Of a DNA stretch of 64,000 nucleotides, positions 10,457 through 22,900 are shown piece by piece. Source of the stretch: Aphidius gifuensis. Its lineage: Eukaryota > Arthropoda > Insecta > Hymenoptera > Braconidae. The stretch is taken from NCBI RefSeq assembly GCF_014905175.1, contig NC_057792.1, forward strand, positions 17,800,963-17,864,962, in the 5' to 3' direction. The notes below the pieces were generated by a model. That model did not search any database. It had not been told where the DNA came from and was given only the letters and a program-made list of their open reading frames with translations. How positions within the stretch are numbered: the stretch's first letter is position 1; every line of letters starts with the position of its first letter. The position numbers were made by a program, and so were the translations under genes.

Positions 10457-11389
10457 CTAAAAATAATTTTAAAAATCATAAATTAAGAAATATATTTTAA
10501 TATAAAACATTTGTATTGTATTTTTTTTTTTTCTCGATTTGCAAAATGAAAATAATAAAATTGCAACATTCCAAGTTTTAGTACTTGATAAGAAGCTAAA
10601 TACATGCAATTTTTTGACCTTGCAAAATCATTTTTTTTCAGTTTTAAATAACATGTTAAAAAATTATTTTTCCAAGTTTTAATAATATATTTTTTTTCTT
10701 TTACGACATTATTATATTAGCCTTGAACATCAAAGTGCTAGATAAAAAAAAATATTTTTTTTTTTATAAAATACATTTAATTATTTGACCTTGTGAAAAT
10801 ATTGTTTTTTAAAAAAAAAAATAATTTTTAAAAATATTTTTCAAGTAAAAAATTATTTTATTATTTTATTTATTTTTTTTTATATAGGTATGTATATATT
10901 ATAATTTCCGGGAAATAATAAATAAAACAATAAAACTTATATTTCAAAGCGTATATATATATAAAAAAAAAATTCTTGCCACATTTAATTTGTTTTTTCA
11001 AGTATATTTTATCAGTATTTTATATTTTTATTTTATTTTCCAAATTGTCAGATAATCATATTTCATTATCTACATTGTTTGACGATAATAGTATACCTGT
11101 TCAAGCTAGTTCAAAGTGGTTTCAACTAGTCACATGTTACCAAAGAAAGCTTTTAATAATTTTTCGATTCTGTCGACTCAGCCTTTTCAGTGTTCAACAA
11201 AGCCACGTAGATCATCGATTTGAATCATCGATGAATCCAAATGGTATGTTATATTTTATAATAATTCATTCTAATCATAATAAATAAATAAATTAATTAT
11301 TGTATTATTTCACAAATTTAATTTTAATAAAACAAATAATATATAAAAATAAATTCGTACAGGAAATAAAGACGAATATTAAAATAAAA
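10457..11389 (+). promoter_or_regulatory. Promoter and spliced 5' leader of the 686-residue secreted protein gene
   Basis: Bases 10.46-10.95 kb are AT-rich filler with two diverged similar blocks (near 10.57 and 10.73 kb, each with a TTGACCTTG string). A TATATAAAA box lies at 10957-10965. A less AT-rich stretch at about 11090-11243 ends at a donor (ATG|GTATGT, 11244), and an acceptor TACAG ends at 11362, 27 bases before the ATG. This fits a leader exon of about 250 bases and a 119-base leader intron. Confidence 0.5.
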
Positions 11390-13971
11390 ATGTCAACTTC
11401 ATTAAAATCTACAACTCTCGGATTTCTATTAATAATTTTATTGCTCAATAAATTCAACGAGTGTAAAGCTGACAATCTTGATTATGATGCCATTATTGAT
11501 ACAACAATTAGAACAGGTGCTTTAAATTTTTTCTTTTTACCACCACCATATGGAGCAATATTCGGATCAATTGCAATGATTGGTGCAGAAGCATATATTC
11601 ATATAAAACATCAAACATCTGCCTCAAGATATTCTTTAAATTCTCAACCACTTATTGATACTGTTAAAAATTTAAAAGAATTAGCAATATTAGATAGTCA
11701 AAATGAAAAAAAAACAATTGAATATGCTTTGAACAATGTTCTTATAACAAAAGATTTATCAGAAACATTTGCATTTCTTGATGATTGTTACGGAGGCATG
11801 TGTTTAAATTGTTTTGTTAAGAAAAATACTTGTCCATCACTGTCATACAATGCAGTAAAAAGAAATTTACTTGATGAAACAAGTGATTACAGAACTAAAT
11901 TACATGGATTTATTCATAATTACATTGCACTTAATAAAATACCAATTGTTAATGGTGAACCATTGCGTCGAATTTTTGAGCTTATGGTTCATGATTACAA
12001 AAATCGAGTAAATGAAGGGAGAGACTGTGGTCAACATCAATCAGAGCATACTAAAATAATCAATGCATTTTTTCGAATACTGGATGTTTTGGAAAAAAGC
12101 TATTCATTTGTTCTACTTGCATCAATTGATGAATATAATATTAATATTGCAATGAATGATACAAAAGGTAAATGATTAATTTTAAAAATTAAATATGAAA
12201 AAAATAATAATGGAAATATTTTTTAATTTTTTAGAGGCAGCACACAGATTAAATAATACAATAAAAATAATAAATAATTTGTATGATGATACAACTCGTC
12301 TTGTAAGAGAAGTAAAATGGGCTGTAAGTTAAAAAAATTTCAATATTAATAATAATTAAAAAAAGCAATTAAATGAGCGATTAAATGTTTAATAAATTTT
12401 TTTTAGATCAATGAAACATCTGCAGATATTAGACCATGTGATCCTGTTGAACCTAAACGAGGTATTTTTATTTTTTAAATTATTTATAATTAAAAGATTT
12501 TCAATTATATTTTTTAATTAATTTTTAAGGAAAAACATGGGAACGTCTTACACATTTTGTTCAGCCTGAATTATTTGGATATGAAAAAGGTTTAATAGGT
12601 AAAAAATTTCCAATTTGTGAATCATTTTTGACACCAAGACAACGTTTAAAAATTATACAAAAAGAAAATCCAACAGCTTTCAATTGCAATGCAACTCTTT
12701 ATGAAAATATGAATTATAAATATACTAATGTAAGTTTTATAATTTAGCTAATTATATTTTTTATGTAAATGAAATATTTAATTTATTTTTTTTTCTATAG
12801 CCAAATGATACTGAACGATTGATTCATCATTTTGGTGATTTTCATAATAGAAGTAAATATGGACCCATGGAATCTGACAAAGAATCGGAAAAAAATTTAA
12901 AAGAAAATTATTTATGTGAACCAATTTTGTGTTATGTTGATCGAATTACAAGTAATCGTACTGTTAGAAGATTTGATTTGAATCCAATAATAGCTCAACG
13001 AGATCAGTGAGTATAATATCCAGCAAAATTTTGCATTAAAATTGTCAATTTGTTTTTTAAATTCACTTTTTTATTAGCTTTGTAACTGGCATTCGATGGA
13101 CGATAATAAATAGAACCGTCACACTAGAAATACAAGAAGGCAAATACGATGGAAATAAAATTTTACCATCAACACTAATGTGGTCTAAAAATTTAACATC
13201 TTTAAATAACGTTGCAACTTTAACTGCTAAAAAAAAATCATTTAGTTTGGATGATGTTAATTTACCACCAACTTATTATGTCACAGGTTTGATAGTAAAA
13301 TTTTTAATAAATCAACTAATATTTTTAAATTAAAAAATTATATAATTATTTTTATTAGGTGTAAGATTTGCAGAAAATAAATATCAACAAATTGTTTTAC
13401 ATGTTTATGGTAAAAAAAAGTATGAAGAAAATTATAAAATTTTTTTTTCTGGGTCTGAAAAAGACAGGTAATAATTTAAAAAAAAAAAATTATTTAATTT
13501 TTTTTCTATCAAGCAATTTAATCATTATTTATTTATTTTTTTTTTTCGACAAGTAGAATTAAATTACAACTTTTAAATGCTAAACCATCTGAACATGCAC
13601 CAAGTGATATTGCACATAAAATACTTAGTAAACCAGTTAACAAATATATCGTTGACTTTGAACCATCAAGCCTGGATGATGATGCAGGGCAAACTACTAT
13701 TCCTTATCTGGACATTCAAGAAGTATTTACAAAACCACCAGCGATGATTGGTGGTGTTGGAACATATTACAAAGGCATTGAAGGACATGGTGGATATATT
13801 GGACTGAAATTAATATCTCCTGATGTTTCTTATAAAATTCCAGAGCCTAAAGATCCTCTACTTTATCATGGAATTCAGAAGAAACTTGATGCAATAGCTG
13901 AGACATATATCAAAAATAATAATAGTCAAGAATTATTGCATTCTCTTTCAAATGCATTTGTAATAAATTGA
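11390..13971 (+). CDS. Secreted protein of unknown function, possibly DUF4803-like
   Basis: Eight exons (11390-12167, 12235-12323, 12407-12461, 12530-12729, 12801-13006, 13078-13286, 13359-13467, 13557-13971) join with matching phases to give 686 residues. The ATG at 11390 is preferred over the in-frame one at 11300 because it starts a clear signal peptide (MSTSLKSTTLGFLLIILLLN) ending near KAD. The first half is helical with scattered cysteines (DDCYGGMCLNC). The second half is beta-rich and repeats the theme VTGIRW...LEIQEGKYDG and VTGVRFAENKYQQIVLHVYG. Paired VTGVRF-type strands are what I associate with the insect secreted family DUF4803, but this is from memory and unverified. I do not know a function. 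AATAAA strings at 14001-14010 mark the 3' end, immediately before the left copy of the direct repeat. Confidence 0.8.
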
Positions 13972-14018
13972 TGTAAATATAACTGATTGTAATTTGATGA
14001 AAAATAAATAAAAATATA

Positions 14019-14674
14019 ATTGTTTTATTCCATTTTTAAATGTTTCATTTTTTTTTAGGTATTTTTTATATCAATAGGTTTGTTTAATCAGTAATTTTAT
14101 AGCAGTTTAAAGTGGAAAATATCAGAATTTAAAATTTACAAGGACAAAAATTTGATAACACCGAGTTTTGTCGGTGTTGGGATAATTTTATTTGTTTTAT
14201 TTGTAAACTGTATTTACTAGACTAATTAAATAAAGTAGAAAAAATATTTTTCATTTACTAAGTAAAATGAAATACCTAATTAATTATTATGCTGTTATAT
14301 CTAAAAAATTAATTTTAACATTTTTTTAGCAAAATAATTTGTAGAACAATTTTATAATATGTCTCACGACTAGAGTTTATTTTAATTTATAATTATTATT
14401 GTAATTAATTAGGCATTGATAATTAAGTACTACATAGTTTTATCTTAAACAATTTTTTAAGCATAATTTATGCTTAATTATGCTGCATAATATAATCGCA
14501 TTATCAATTTTATTTTCTACAGTATTTTTAAAACTAATAATTATTATTAAATTTTCTTGTATTAAAAAAAAATATGGATCTTAATATTATTGAAATACAA
14601 TTAAACATATAAATATTGATTAAATTATTTGAGCTATATTTTACTTGAGAAAAAAATAATACAAAACTATTATT
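14019..14674. repeat. Direct repeat, left copy (flanks the F-box/LRR gene)
   Basis: About 650 bases matching 17467-18250 almost base for base in the same orientation. This copy lacks a block of about 115 bases present in the right copy at about 17770-17882. It contains no coding frame. The following bases, 14671-14702, resemble sequence at 19299-19325, to the right of the other copy, so the original duplicated unit was probably longer and has since been deleted here. Confidence 0.85.
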
Positions 14675-15293
14675 CAAAAAAGAAATTATTTCATAGATAG
14701 TTAACAACTAATGGAATTTATTACTAATGAGCATTAGCCAACTGACTTTGTTGTTTGTCATACTAAAAAAGCATTTGATGATCTTCTCAAAGATCGAGAA
14801 ACATCAAGCAAGTCAAATCAAATCTATCAATCACTTATTTTACATTTGTTTGTACATAAAAATCAAGATCATGAATATTATTTAAATTTTTTTTTTTTTT
14901 TTCACGTTGCATTATTGCTAGCTTGAATTTTATAAATTTATAGTTTAATTCGATAGCTATTTTTTATTTATTATTTTTAAAGACACCAGTTTAATTATTA
15001 TTATTATTATTCTAAGTATAATATTGTTATCAAGTAATTGAGATAATCAACAGTGTCATAATAAAACAAAATTTAAATTTCAACAAATTTATACTTCATG
15101 TTGTTCTTGTACATGAATCAAGACTAAGGCGAGACTATCCAACGGTAATACTTTATCATTACTTTTTTTAAGTAATGTTGTATCAAGCAATTATATTACT
15201 TTAATAACTTTCACTATATCAATATGATATAATGATATATATTTATAATATATCTAAATATTGGTATAATTTTCAACCAATCTAGTATATCAA
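14675..15293. other. Non-coding stretch downstream of the F-box/LRR gene
   Basis: AT-rich sequence. One plus-strand frame is open for about 60 codons (14738-14925) with somewhat less biased composition, but it has no start, splice context or recognisable product. No other feature is seen. Confidence 0.35.
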
Positions 15294-17101
15294 CTAATTT
15301 TTATTTCCTGGTATTTCTTTTTTATAATAAAGATTTTCCAAATATTCATGGTAGGTATTCGTGTTGGATAAAGCAGGGTTAAGTGTAGTATGTACTATTA
15401 ATTCTCTTTCACGATTTCTTGATATTTCGGCTGCTTTATCAATAAATTTATAAGTTATACCTGTGTTCATAACGCAATAATCAATCATGTCTGGTGAATT
15501 TTCGAGAACTTCAATGGCTGATTTATCAGTAATTTTATTGCTGAATGGTAACGTTAAATGTGTTAAATTTTTGAGCAATTTAATTGAGGAGTCAGTGGCA
15601 TTATTAAAGCCGTCAAGTTCAAGATATTTTAAATTATTCATCTTTGCACATGTAACGATACCAGTATCGGTTATCGCTGTACATGATACACGTAGTGTGT
15701 GTAATAGTTTCATAGTATTAGCAATACTATAAATACAATCATCGGAAATTTTCAAACCAAGAAGATTTAATTCCTCGATTCTTTTAATGAGTTCCAAAAC
15801 ATGAATTTCACTTCTAAAGTAACAAACGTGGTCACTATTGCGTTCTATTGTTTTAGAATTGTTCAAATAGTCGCACATACTTTGGGGACATTTTAGACCA
15901 ACAACTCCAAATTGTCTTAATGTCTTTAGTTGAGAAACCACCTGCAAAAGAAATAATTCAGGTAAAAAACTTATGTAAGGAATAAAAAAAATGATATTTT
16001 TGCAATAGATAATATATATAAAGTTTAAGTTACATACACTAGTCATTTCTTCCGGAAAACGAGCGGTTAGAATAAGGACTGCAGGCCAGTATGAAATATT
16101 GAGATCAGTCAGTGTATCAGCAACGTTTAACAATGAATTAAATAAAGTTGTAGGTAATATTGGATATTCAACATCATAACGAACATGAATTATAATTTTC
16201 AATACTTTTAGTTTAGAAAGATGTGAAAATGCATTATCTAACATTGCATCATCAATTTTTTCGATTCTTATTCGAAGTTTTACGAGATTTTGACAATATT
16301 CATTAATAACTGGCAATATGTTACAATGAGCATAGATTGACATGTCTAATTCTCTTAAATAACGACCACACTTATAAAGCAGTGATTTCAAAAAACTGAA
16401 CTGTCCATCGATCGTTGGATATTTTCTCTTTAAAAAATGTGGAGACTCGTCATATTCCCAATGAGTTAGTTCAAGTTTTTTGACATTAAACCAAGAATCA
16501 TCAAGGACTCTTTTCCATTTTTCGCATACTAAAAAAATTAATTAATCGTCATTACTAAATAATAATTTTTAAAAAAAATAATTTATCATACCCAATGCAA
16601 TTTTTGGTCTTTCACATGCTGGAACATACATGAATATTTCAGCCAGGCAATCATCATTAACATCCTCAATTATCATCATATTTTTGCCGTATAAATCGTT
16701 AACATCATCATGGTGAGAGTATATCTATAAAAAGAATAATTAAATATTAATATTTAATCTATAAGCATGTATTTTTTTATTTAATATTTTTTTTTGGTCA
16801 TATGTTCTAACAATAATATTTTTAGCATTTTCAAACTTTCCATAGTCTCTTGATTTGTAATTGATGTAATTAATTTATAATGGATATTCTTATTATAACT
16901 TTTACTGTAGAAACTTATTTTCTGTCAATTTACCCGGCTTCCGTAGGTATAATTTACAAGCATCGGATAAGACTTCTATAGTGAACTAACCTTATTATTT
17001 TTTTTGCTCAAGGAACGTGTTGTAATTTGACTTGGAACGTTATATTTTTTTACCAAGCTTTTTTTCGACTCTGATTTACGCAATCGTTTGAGTGGATTCA
17101 T
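15294..17101 (-). CDS. F-box and leucine-rich-repeat protein
   Basis: Four exons (17101-16991, 16724-16592, 16528-16038, 15941-15294) join in phase to give 460 residues. A basic N-terminus (KRLRKSESKK) is followed by an F-box at about residues 55-95 (IIEDVNDDCLAEIFMYVP ... CEKWKRVLDDSWF). Degenerate leucine-rich repeats follow to about residue 400 (YLRELDMSIY, LVKLRIRIEK, IEELNLLGLKISDDCI, LHTLRVSCTAITDTGI, LKYLELDGFNNATD, LTHLTLPFSNKITD). By family, the F-box would bind Skp1 in an SCF ubiquitin ligase and the repeats would choose the substrate. There is no signal peptide, so this is not one of the secreted LRR proteins known from aphid-parasitoid venoms, although those are thought to derive from such genes. 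The gene sits between two near-identical direct repeats. No specific orthologue can be named. Confidence 0.85.
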
Positions 17102-17361
17102 ATTTGATAAAATTAAAATTTGGTATTCACTATATAGCCAAGTTTCAGTTTAATATTTTTTTATCTCAATATATTTGTCTCAATAATATATTTTTTTCTT
17201 ATACTTGGCAGGAGTCAGGAGGATTAAAATAGATCAAACGTTTTTTAGCAAAAGTAACCAACGATCAAGATGTCGGAGTGCTCTATGTACAAGGCTAGCT
17301 GCAACCAGCTGCAACCGCTGCAACCAACTGACAAGTTGTGAGCCTTGTGAAAAACTGAAAG
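17102..17361. promoter_or_regulatory. Upstream region of the F-box/LRR gene
   Basis: Contains a less AT-rich patch at about 17205-17350 with a short tandem motif, GCTGCAACC repeated three times at about 17298-17322. This may be the promoter or first 5' UTR of the F-box/LRR gene. Frames on both strands are open here but look like chance. Confidence 0.35.
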
Positions 17362-17460
17362 TAGGGATGTGCGATAGTTGGCTGATATATTTTTTGCCGA
17401 TATCATATCGATATATTATCGCCGATATTTTTTTGACCCGATATATCAATATCCGATAGT
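17362..17460. mobile_element. Fragment resembling a hAT-family transposon end
   Basis: TAGGGATGTGCGATAG at 17362 followed by a run of GATAT/CGATAT variants is the look of the terminal and subterminal region of many hAT elements and their MITEs. Only about 100 bases are present, no matching inverted end was found in the window, and the fragment stops right at the start of the right direct-repeat copy. Recognition is from pattern memory only. Confidence 0.4.
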
Positions 17461-17466
17461 TTTTTT

Positions 17467-18250
17467 ATTGTTTTATTCCATTTTTAAATGTTTCATTTTT
17501 TTTTTAGGTATTTTTTATATCAATAGGTTTGTTTAATCAGTAAATTTATACCAGTTTAAAGTGGTAAATATCAGAATTTAAAATTTACAAGGACAAAAAT
17601 TTGATAACATCGAGTTTTGTCGGTGTTGGGATAATTTTATTTGTTTTATTTGTAAACTGTATTTACTAGACTAATTAAATAAAGTAGAAAAAATATTTTT
17701 CATTTACTAAGTAAAATGAAATACCTAATTAATTATTATGCTGTTATATCTAAAAAATTAATTTCAACATTAATTATATTCAGATTTCAATGAAATAATA
17801 TAAACAATTGAAATTTATCATCATCAGATTTTATTTTTTTGTAATAAAAGATAATAAGTAAATTTAATCATTTTTAAAATTCCAATTTTTCTTTTTTTTT
17901 TTAGCAAAATAATTTGTAGAACAATTTTATAATATGTCTCACGACTAGAGTTTATTTTAATTTATAATTATTATTGTAATTAATTAGGCATTGATAATTA
18001 AGTACTACATAGTTTTATCTTAAACAATTTTTTAATCATAAATTATGCTTAATTATGCTGCATAATATAATCGCATTATCGATTTTATATTCTACAATAT
18101 TTTTAAAACTAATAATTATTATTAAATTTTCTTGTATTAAAAAAAAATATGGATCTTAATATTATTGAAATACAATTAAATATATAAATATTGATTAAAT
18201 TATTTGAGCTATATTTTACTTGAGAAAAAAATAATACAAAACTATTATTT
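17467..18250. repeat. Direct repeat, right copy
   Basis: Near-identical to 14019-14674 in the same orientation, with an additional block of about 115 bases at about 17770-17882. The few substitutions suggest a recent duplication or conversion. It lies downstream of CARM1, between that gene's 3' region and the F-box/LRR promoter. Confidence 0.85.
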
Positions 18251-19945
18251 AAAAAAAAATTATACAAATGGAAATTATTTATTGTACTGTTTGAATAAAG
18301 TTGCTAGATTATAATATTAATTTAAATTTATACAAATATATTTCGAACAAAAAAAAATTGACAATAATTAAAATTAAAATTATATTGTGGCTTGTAACTT
18401 GAGGTATATTTCGAGTGTACAAATTTCAGTCATCGGTCATTATTATTATGTATAATTCTCTCACTCACACACACACTATTAATTAATATAATATAAATGG
18501 AATTATCTGAATTTAAAAAATCATAATGGAAGAAGCTTGTATGTACAAATGCCAAACTATACAATTTTTTTTTTTTTTTTGTTTTCTTTTATTTCACAAT
18601 TAATTTATTTTTCTAGTCTGATGTTTATTATTTATTTTTTTTCAACATTTGTGAAGTACTTGTCATCTATCTCAATATTAATTTTAATTAAAAAACAAAA
18701 AAATTATATATAAATAAAATAAGATCAATGTTTGTATTTGAAAATCGAAATTTTGTTTTTTTTTTTTTTACAATACTAGGTATTTTAATGGAGTATGAAA
18801 AAATGTTTAAATAATTTCTATAAATAATAATTATTATGATCATTAACAGATGAATTAATGCAGATTTTTTTAACTAAGATATTATAATTTTTTTTTTTTT
18901 GTTTTTAGTCTTAAATATTAGATTGATTTAACAATTTTCTTTTTTTACTTGTCAGTCATTGAGCTGAATTATTGTATTTACAATTAATTATATTTTGAAA
19001 ATTGCTCATCAATATTATTGACATCAATCAAATATTATCGAGGTATTAAATGTTGCAAATAACAAATTATTTCTTCTTCTTTTTTTCTCTTGAAGCAATT
19101 AAAAGGTTTCTTTTTTTTTAAGTACAAAAATTATAATTAAAATTGGTAAATTGTAATGACAAGCACGAATCACTAATTGCTCAACTTTTTGTATGGTTTT
19201 TTTTTTCTTTAAATTATTATCTTAAAAATATCAACTATTCTATTTATCGTATAATTAATGTCCTCAATATTCGATTACAAAGAAATTAAATTAAATTAAA
19301 AAAGAAATTAATTCACAGATAGTTGACCTGAATACCCAGCTCATTCAAAAAAATAATAATTACAAATACAATATAATAATGAAAAGCACATGAAATTATT
19401 TAATAAATAAAATTTAAAAAATTGCCTGACAATTAAAACTGTATTGTCATTAATCATTATAAAATATTTTAATCATGTAATCATTAAATTGGCAAGCAAT
19501 GTTTCTTTTCATCATTTAAAAATTCTTTTACATACATACGTATTTTTTTTTTTTATATATAAACTTGGAAGAACAAATTTCTAAAATAAAAAAAAAGAAA
19601 TTTTCTATTTTTTTCAGAACTAAAATGCTACGATATTATAGGACGTAATATTTTCCATTGTTTTTCACAGGAAGAAAAATAATTTCTACTGTAAATACAA
19701 TTTTTATAATTTAATTTTGATTGAAAATTAATATCAGTTGAATGAAGAATATGAAGAGCTGATGTCATATGTAATTTACTTGTTGTTGAGCTAAAAAAAA
19801 ATCGACGTTTTCGACGATTATTATTTGTTGATATGAAATTATTGACTATGTTATAATATTGACGATAATAATAATTATTTTTAATATTAAATTTTCTATT
19901 TTTACGTGAATGATTGTCATTGATGATGAATGATTTAGGCATGGA
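18251..19945. other. 3' flank or 3' UTR of CARM1
   Basis: About 1.7 kb of AT-rich DNA on the 3' side of the CARM1 stop codon (minus strand), probably a long 3' UTR plus spacer. A minus-strand open frame at 19628-19942 starts just after the CARM1 stop in another frame and has no sign of being a gene. A (CA)n-like run lies at 18465-18476. Confidence 0.45.
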
Positions 19946-22900
19946 TCATTGTCTATATGATTGTGTCGATATTCCATTACCAGGTGTAACATAATCACCA
20001 ATCATTAAATTTGGATTAACTGGATAATGTGATGTATTGCCAAGTACCAATGATTGCTGAAAAGTAACACCAAGCTGTAGCCGAATAATAATGCAGATAC
20101 AAATTTTTAATATTATTTATTAAATACTAATATTAATTAAAATAATTCAATGTAAAAAATGGATCAATCAAATTAATATATTTAATTTAAAAATTAATAC
20201 TTACAGTTGCTGGTGAGGTAAACAAATTTGGTGTTATACCACCACCAATAAGTTGTGCAGCTTGTGTACTTGTTGGTGCTGTTCCACCAAGTGACCTACC
20301 ACGACCTGTACTTGATATTGAGCCTGGATGAATATTTGGCTGCCCCCCTGTTACATAAGCAAATTTATTTTATAATAATTCAACCCAAATTATATGGATA
20401 ATAATTTTATATTTATATAGTCAATAAATGAAGGAATTAAAAAGGCATGCTGGGACGATAATATTGCTAATGAACAAGCGAATGAATTAACATTTTTTTT
20501 TTTGTTTTTTGTTTTTTTTTTTTTCCATTAAATTATTATTAACAAAGAGCCGTTTATTGACACGGATTTTCATTCAGTCTTACAAATTTACAAAATATCA
20601 TTATCACAAGGAATTCACTGAAATATTTACATATTCATCATGCAATTATACAAATGTTATTATTACAATTTTATAAAAAATTTTAAGACTTTGAAATTAT
20701 AATTTTTTCTTTCTTTTTATTATTATTTTTTTAAGTATATTATATTGAAAATTATTTCATCAAATTTTCAAGATATAATTTTTAATATTTTATTGAATTT
20801 TTATATTTTATTTTTCGCGGGCTATCATATTATTGTGATGACAATTATTTAATTTTTTTATCAACACATTTTTATTTAATTATGATGACCTTCCTTGCAA
20901 TAAACAACTAATATTAATAATAATTTAAAATTCACAAAATTGGTAAATTAAAATTCGCTCAAATACATTTTTTTTTTTTCTTATGATATGCATTTTAAAT
21001 GAAATTTATTTGACCTTATTAGATACCTCGTGGTTTTATTATATATATATAATTATTATTTTTTTTTTTTGTGATGAAAGTTTGAGCTATACATGGACAA
21101 TTTGTTTACAATTGAATTTTTTTAAATACTTTTTTTTAAAATGTTTTATAATCATATTTAGTATTTAATTTATCTTAATAATTTTTTTTCTTCTTTTTAA
21201 ATTAAGGTTTTTAGTTTATTACTACTGTTCATTTGCGAGACAATCGCCGTATAATATTAATCGTTGAATTTAATGAAAAAAAAATATCAATTATTTACTC
21301 GTTTGCACATTTTTTTATGACAATGTGAAAAATTAATTTTACAGAACACTTGAATAGAGAAAAAACAAAAAAAAAAATTGAGAAATTTCACTTCTCAGTT
21401 TTTAGGCAAGTATGCTTTCATCCACCAATTACTTGTGAGCTCTGTGGATCTGTCGCGTTCCCCATTAACTAAAAAATGTTTTTGTTTTCTTTGTAAGTAA
21501 AAAAAATATATATATATATTTTTCTTTTTCGTTGTAAATTTTAGTAACTTTAATTCACTGTTAAGAAAAAAAAAAAAAAGAAAATAATAATAATAATAAT
21601 AGTAATAATAATTAAATTAAAAAAAAAAAAATTATTTTGTATTAAAAAAATATAAATATGTACAAATTTCCAAGTCATTAAAAATTTCCCAAAACCAAAT
21701 TAACTAAATTTAAAAAAAAAAAAAAAAAAATTATTTTATATATAAATCAAGTGTTCTATATAATTTTGATCACAAAAATATGAAAATTGTATTTTTAAAA
21801 TTTAAATAAATAAATAAAAAAAAAAAAATTAAAATTTTTATTGACTGATTGTGAAATCTAGGTTTCTGTTTTTTTATTTTTTTTTTTAAATTTTATTTTA
21901 TTTAATATTAAATTAGTGAGGGAAAGACATGGAATTAATTTTTTTTTTTTTTTTTTTCAATTCTTACAACGAGTAGTGATACAAAGAGGGATCGAACCAA
22001 CCCTTACCTAGTGCTAGTAAATTACTTGGATTGACAGCGCCACTTGCATCCATTGACACTTCACCAAGTCCATTGACAGACATACCATTAACCATATTAA
22101 CAGCTTGTCTTGCTCCTTGAGCATCAAGTGTTGTCCAATATGATTCACTTGGTGATGTACTATTTAAACCAGCTGGTAATGGTGCAACAGCACCAGTATA
22201 TCTAAAGTATGGATTTTTTAAATCAAGAGTATTACTACTACTCTCCATATTTGTACCTTCAAGTTTTAAATCTATTGTAACATCATATGATTGTCTGAAA
22301 TTAAAATATAATACAATTTTATTAAACGTAAATATACAACATCAAAAAATAAATGTACAGATAATAAATTATTTACCTTTTATTTGCAACTAAAATAACT
22401 TTTCCAGAAAGCAATTGGCCACTTTTACAAAATAGAGGATTTTCAAGAAGACATCTTACTTGATACCAATGAGTAAGTGGTTCAGTTGGTGCTGTACTCA
22501 ACCAAACTTGTTGTGTTGATCCAATAAATGCAACATCAAACCAAAATGCAAGACCATGGCATGTACCACTTTCCAATATATGAAAATCAACATCAATTTC
22601 TGTTGATTAAAAATAATATTATTAAATAGACAATAAAATCATTTAAATTTATGATAAATAATTTATTAATTAGGTATATAATATTTTACCTATTTTGTGT
22701 AAATCAGTCTCATCAGCAGTTTGAAAATCAACAACATGTCTAACTGATTTAGCCATGCAAATACGTATATCAAATGTATCAACAATTGGCTGTCGGAAGT
22801 ATTCTTTAATGGCACTATTACGAAGTGATGATAAATCAACACCATGGAAGCAAGTTTGATACCAAAAATTAGCTTTATTAAATTGTTCCATATACAATGT

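Noticed and set aside
11300..11389. Upstream in-frame ATG of the 686-residue secreted protein
   Set aside because: It would bury the clear signal peptide 30 residues inside the protein, and a splice acceptor ending at 11362 suggests that this part is an intron.
14738..14925. Possible coding relic of about 60 codons between the left repeat and the F-box/LRR gene
   Set aside because: Preceded in frame by TAG, ends in a phenylalanine run, and resembles no family I know; not enough to call a pseudogene.
17205..17459. Overlapping open frames on both strands upstream of the F-box/LRR gene
   Set aside because: They exist because of a short GCTGCAACC repeat and GATAT runs; neither peptide is recognisable and both end in repetitive sequence.
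21984..21999. GGGATCGAACC resembling a tRNA B box
   Set aside because: It lies at the CARM1 exon 6 donor, no A box or cloverleaf can be drawn around it, and the bases are explained by coding sequence and intron.
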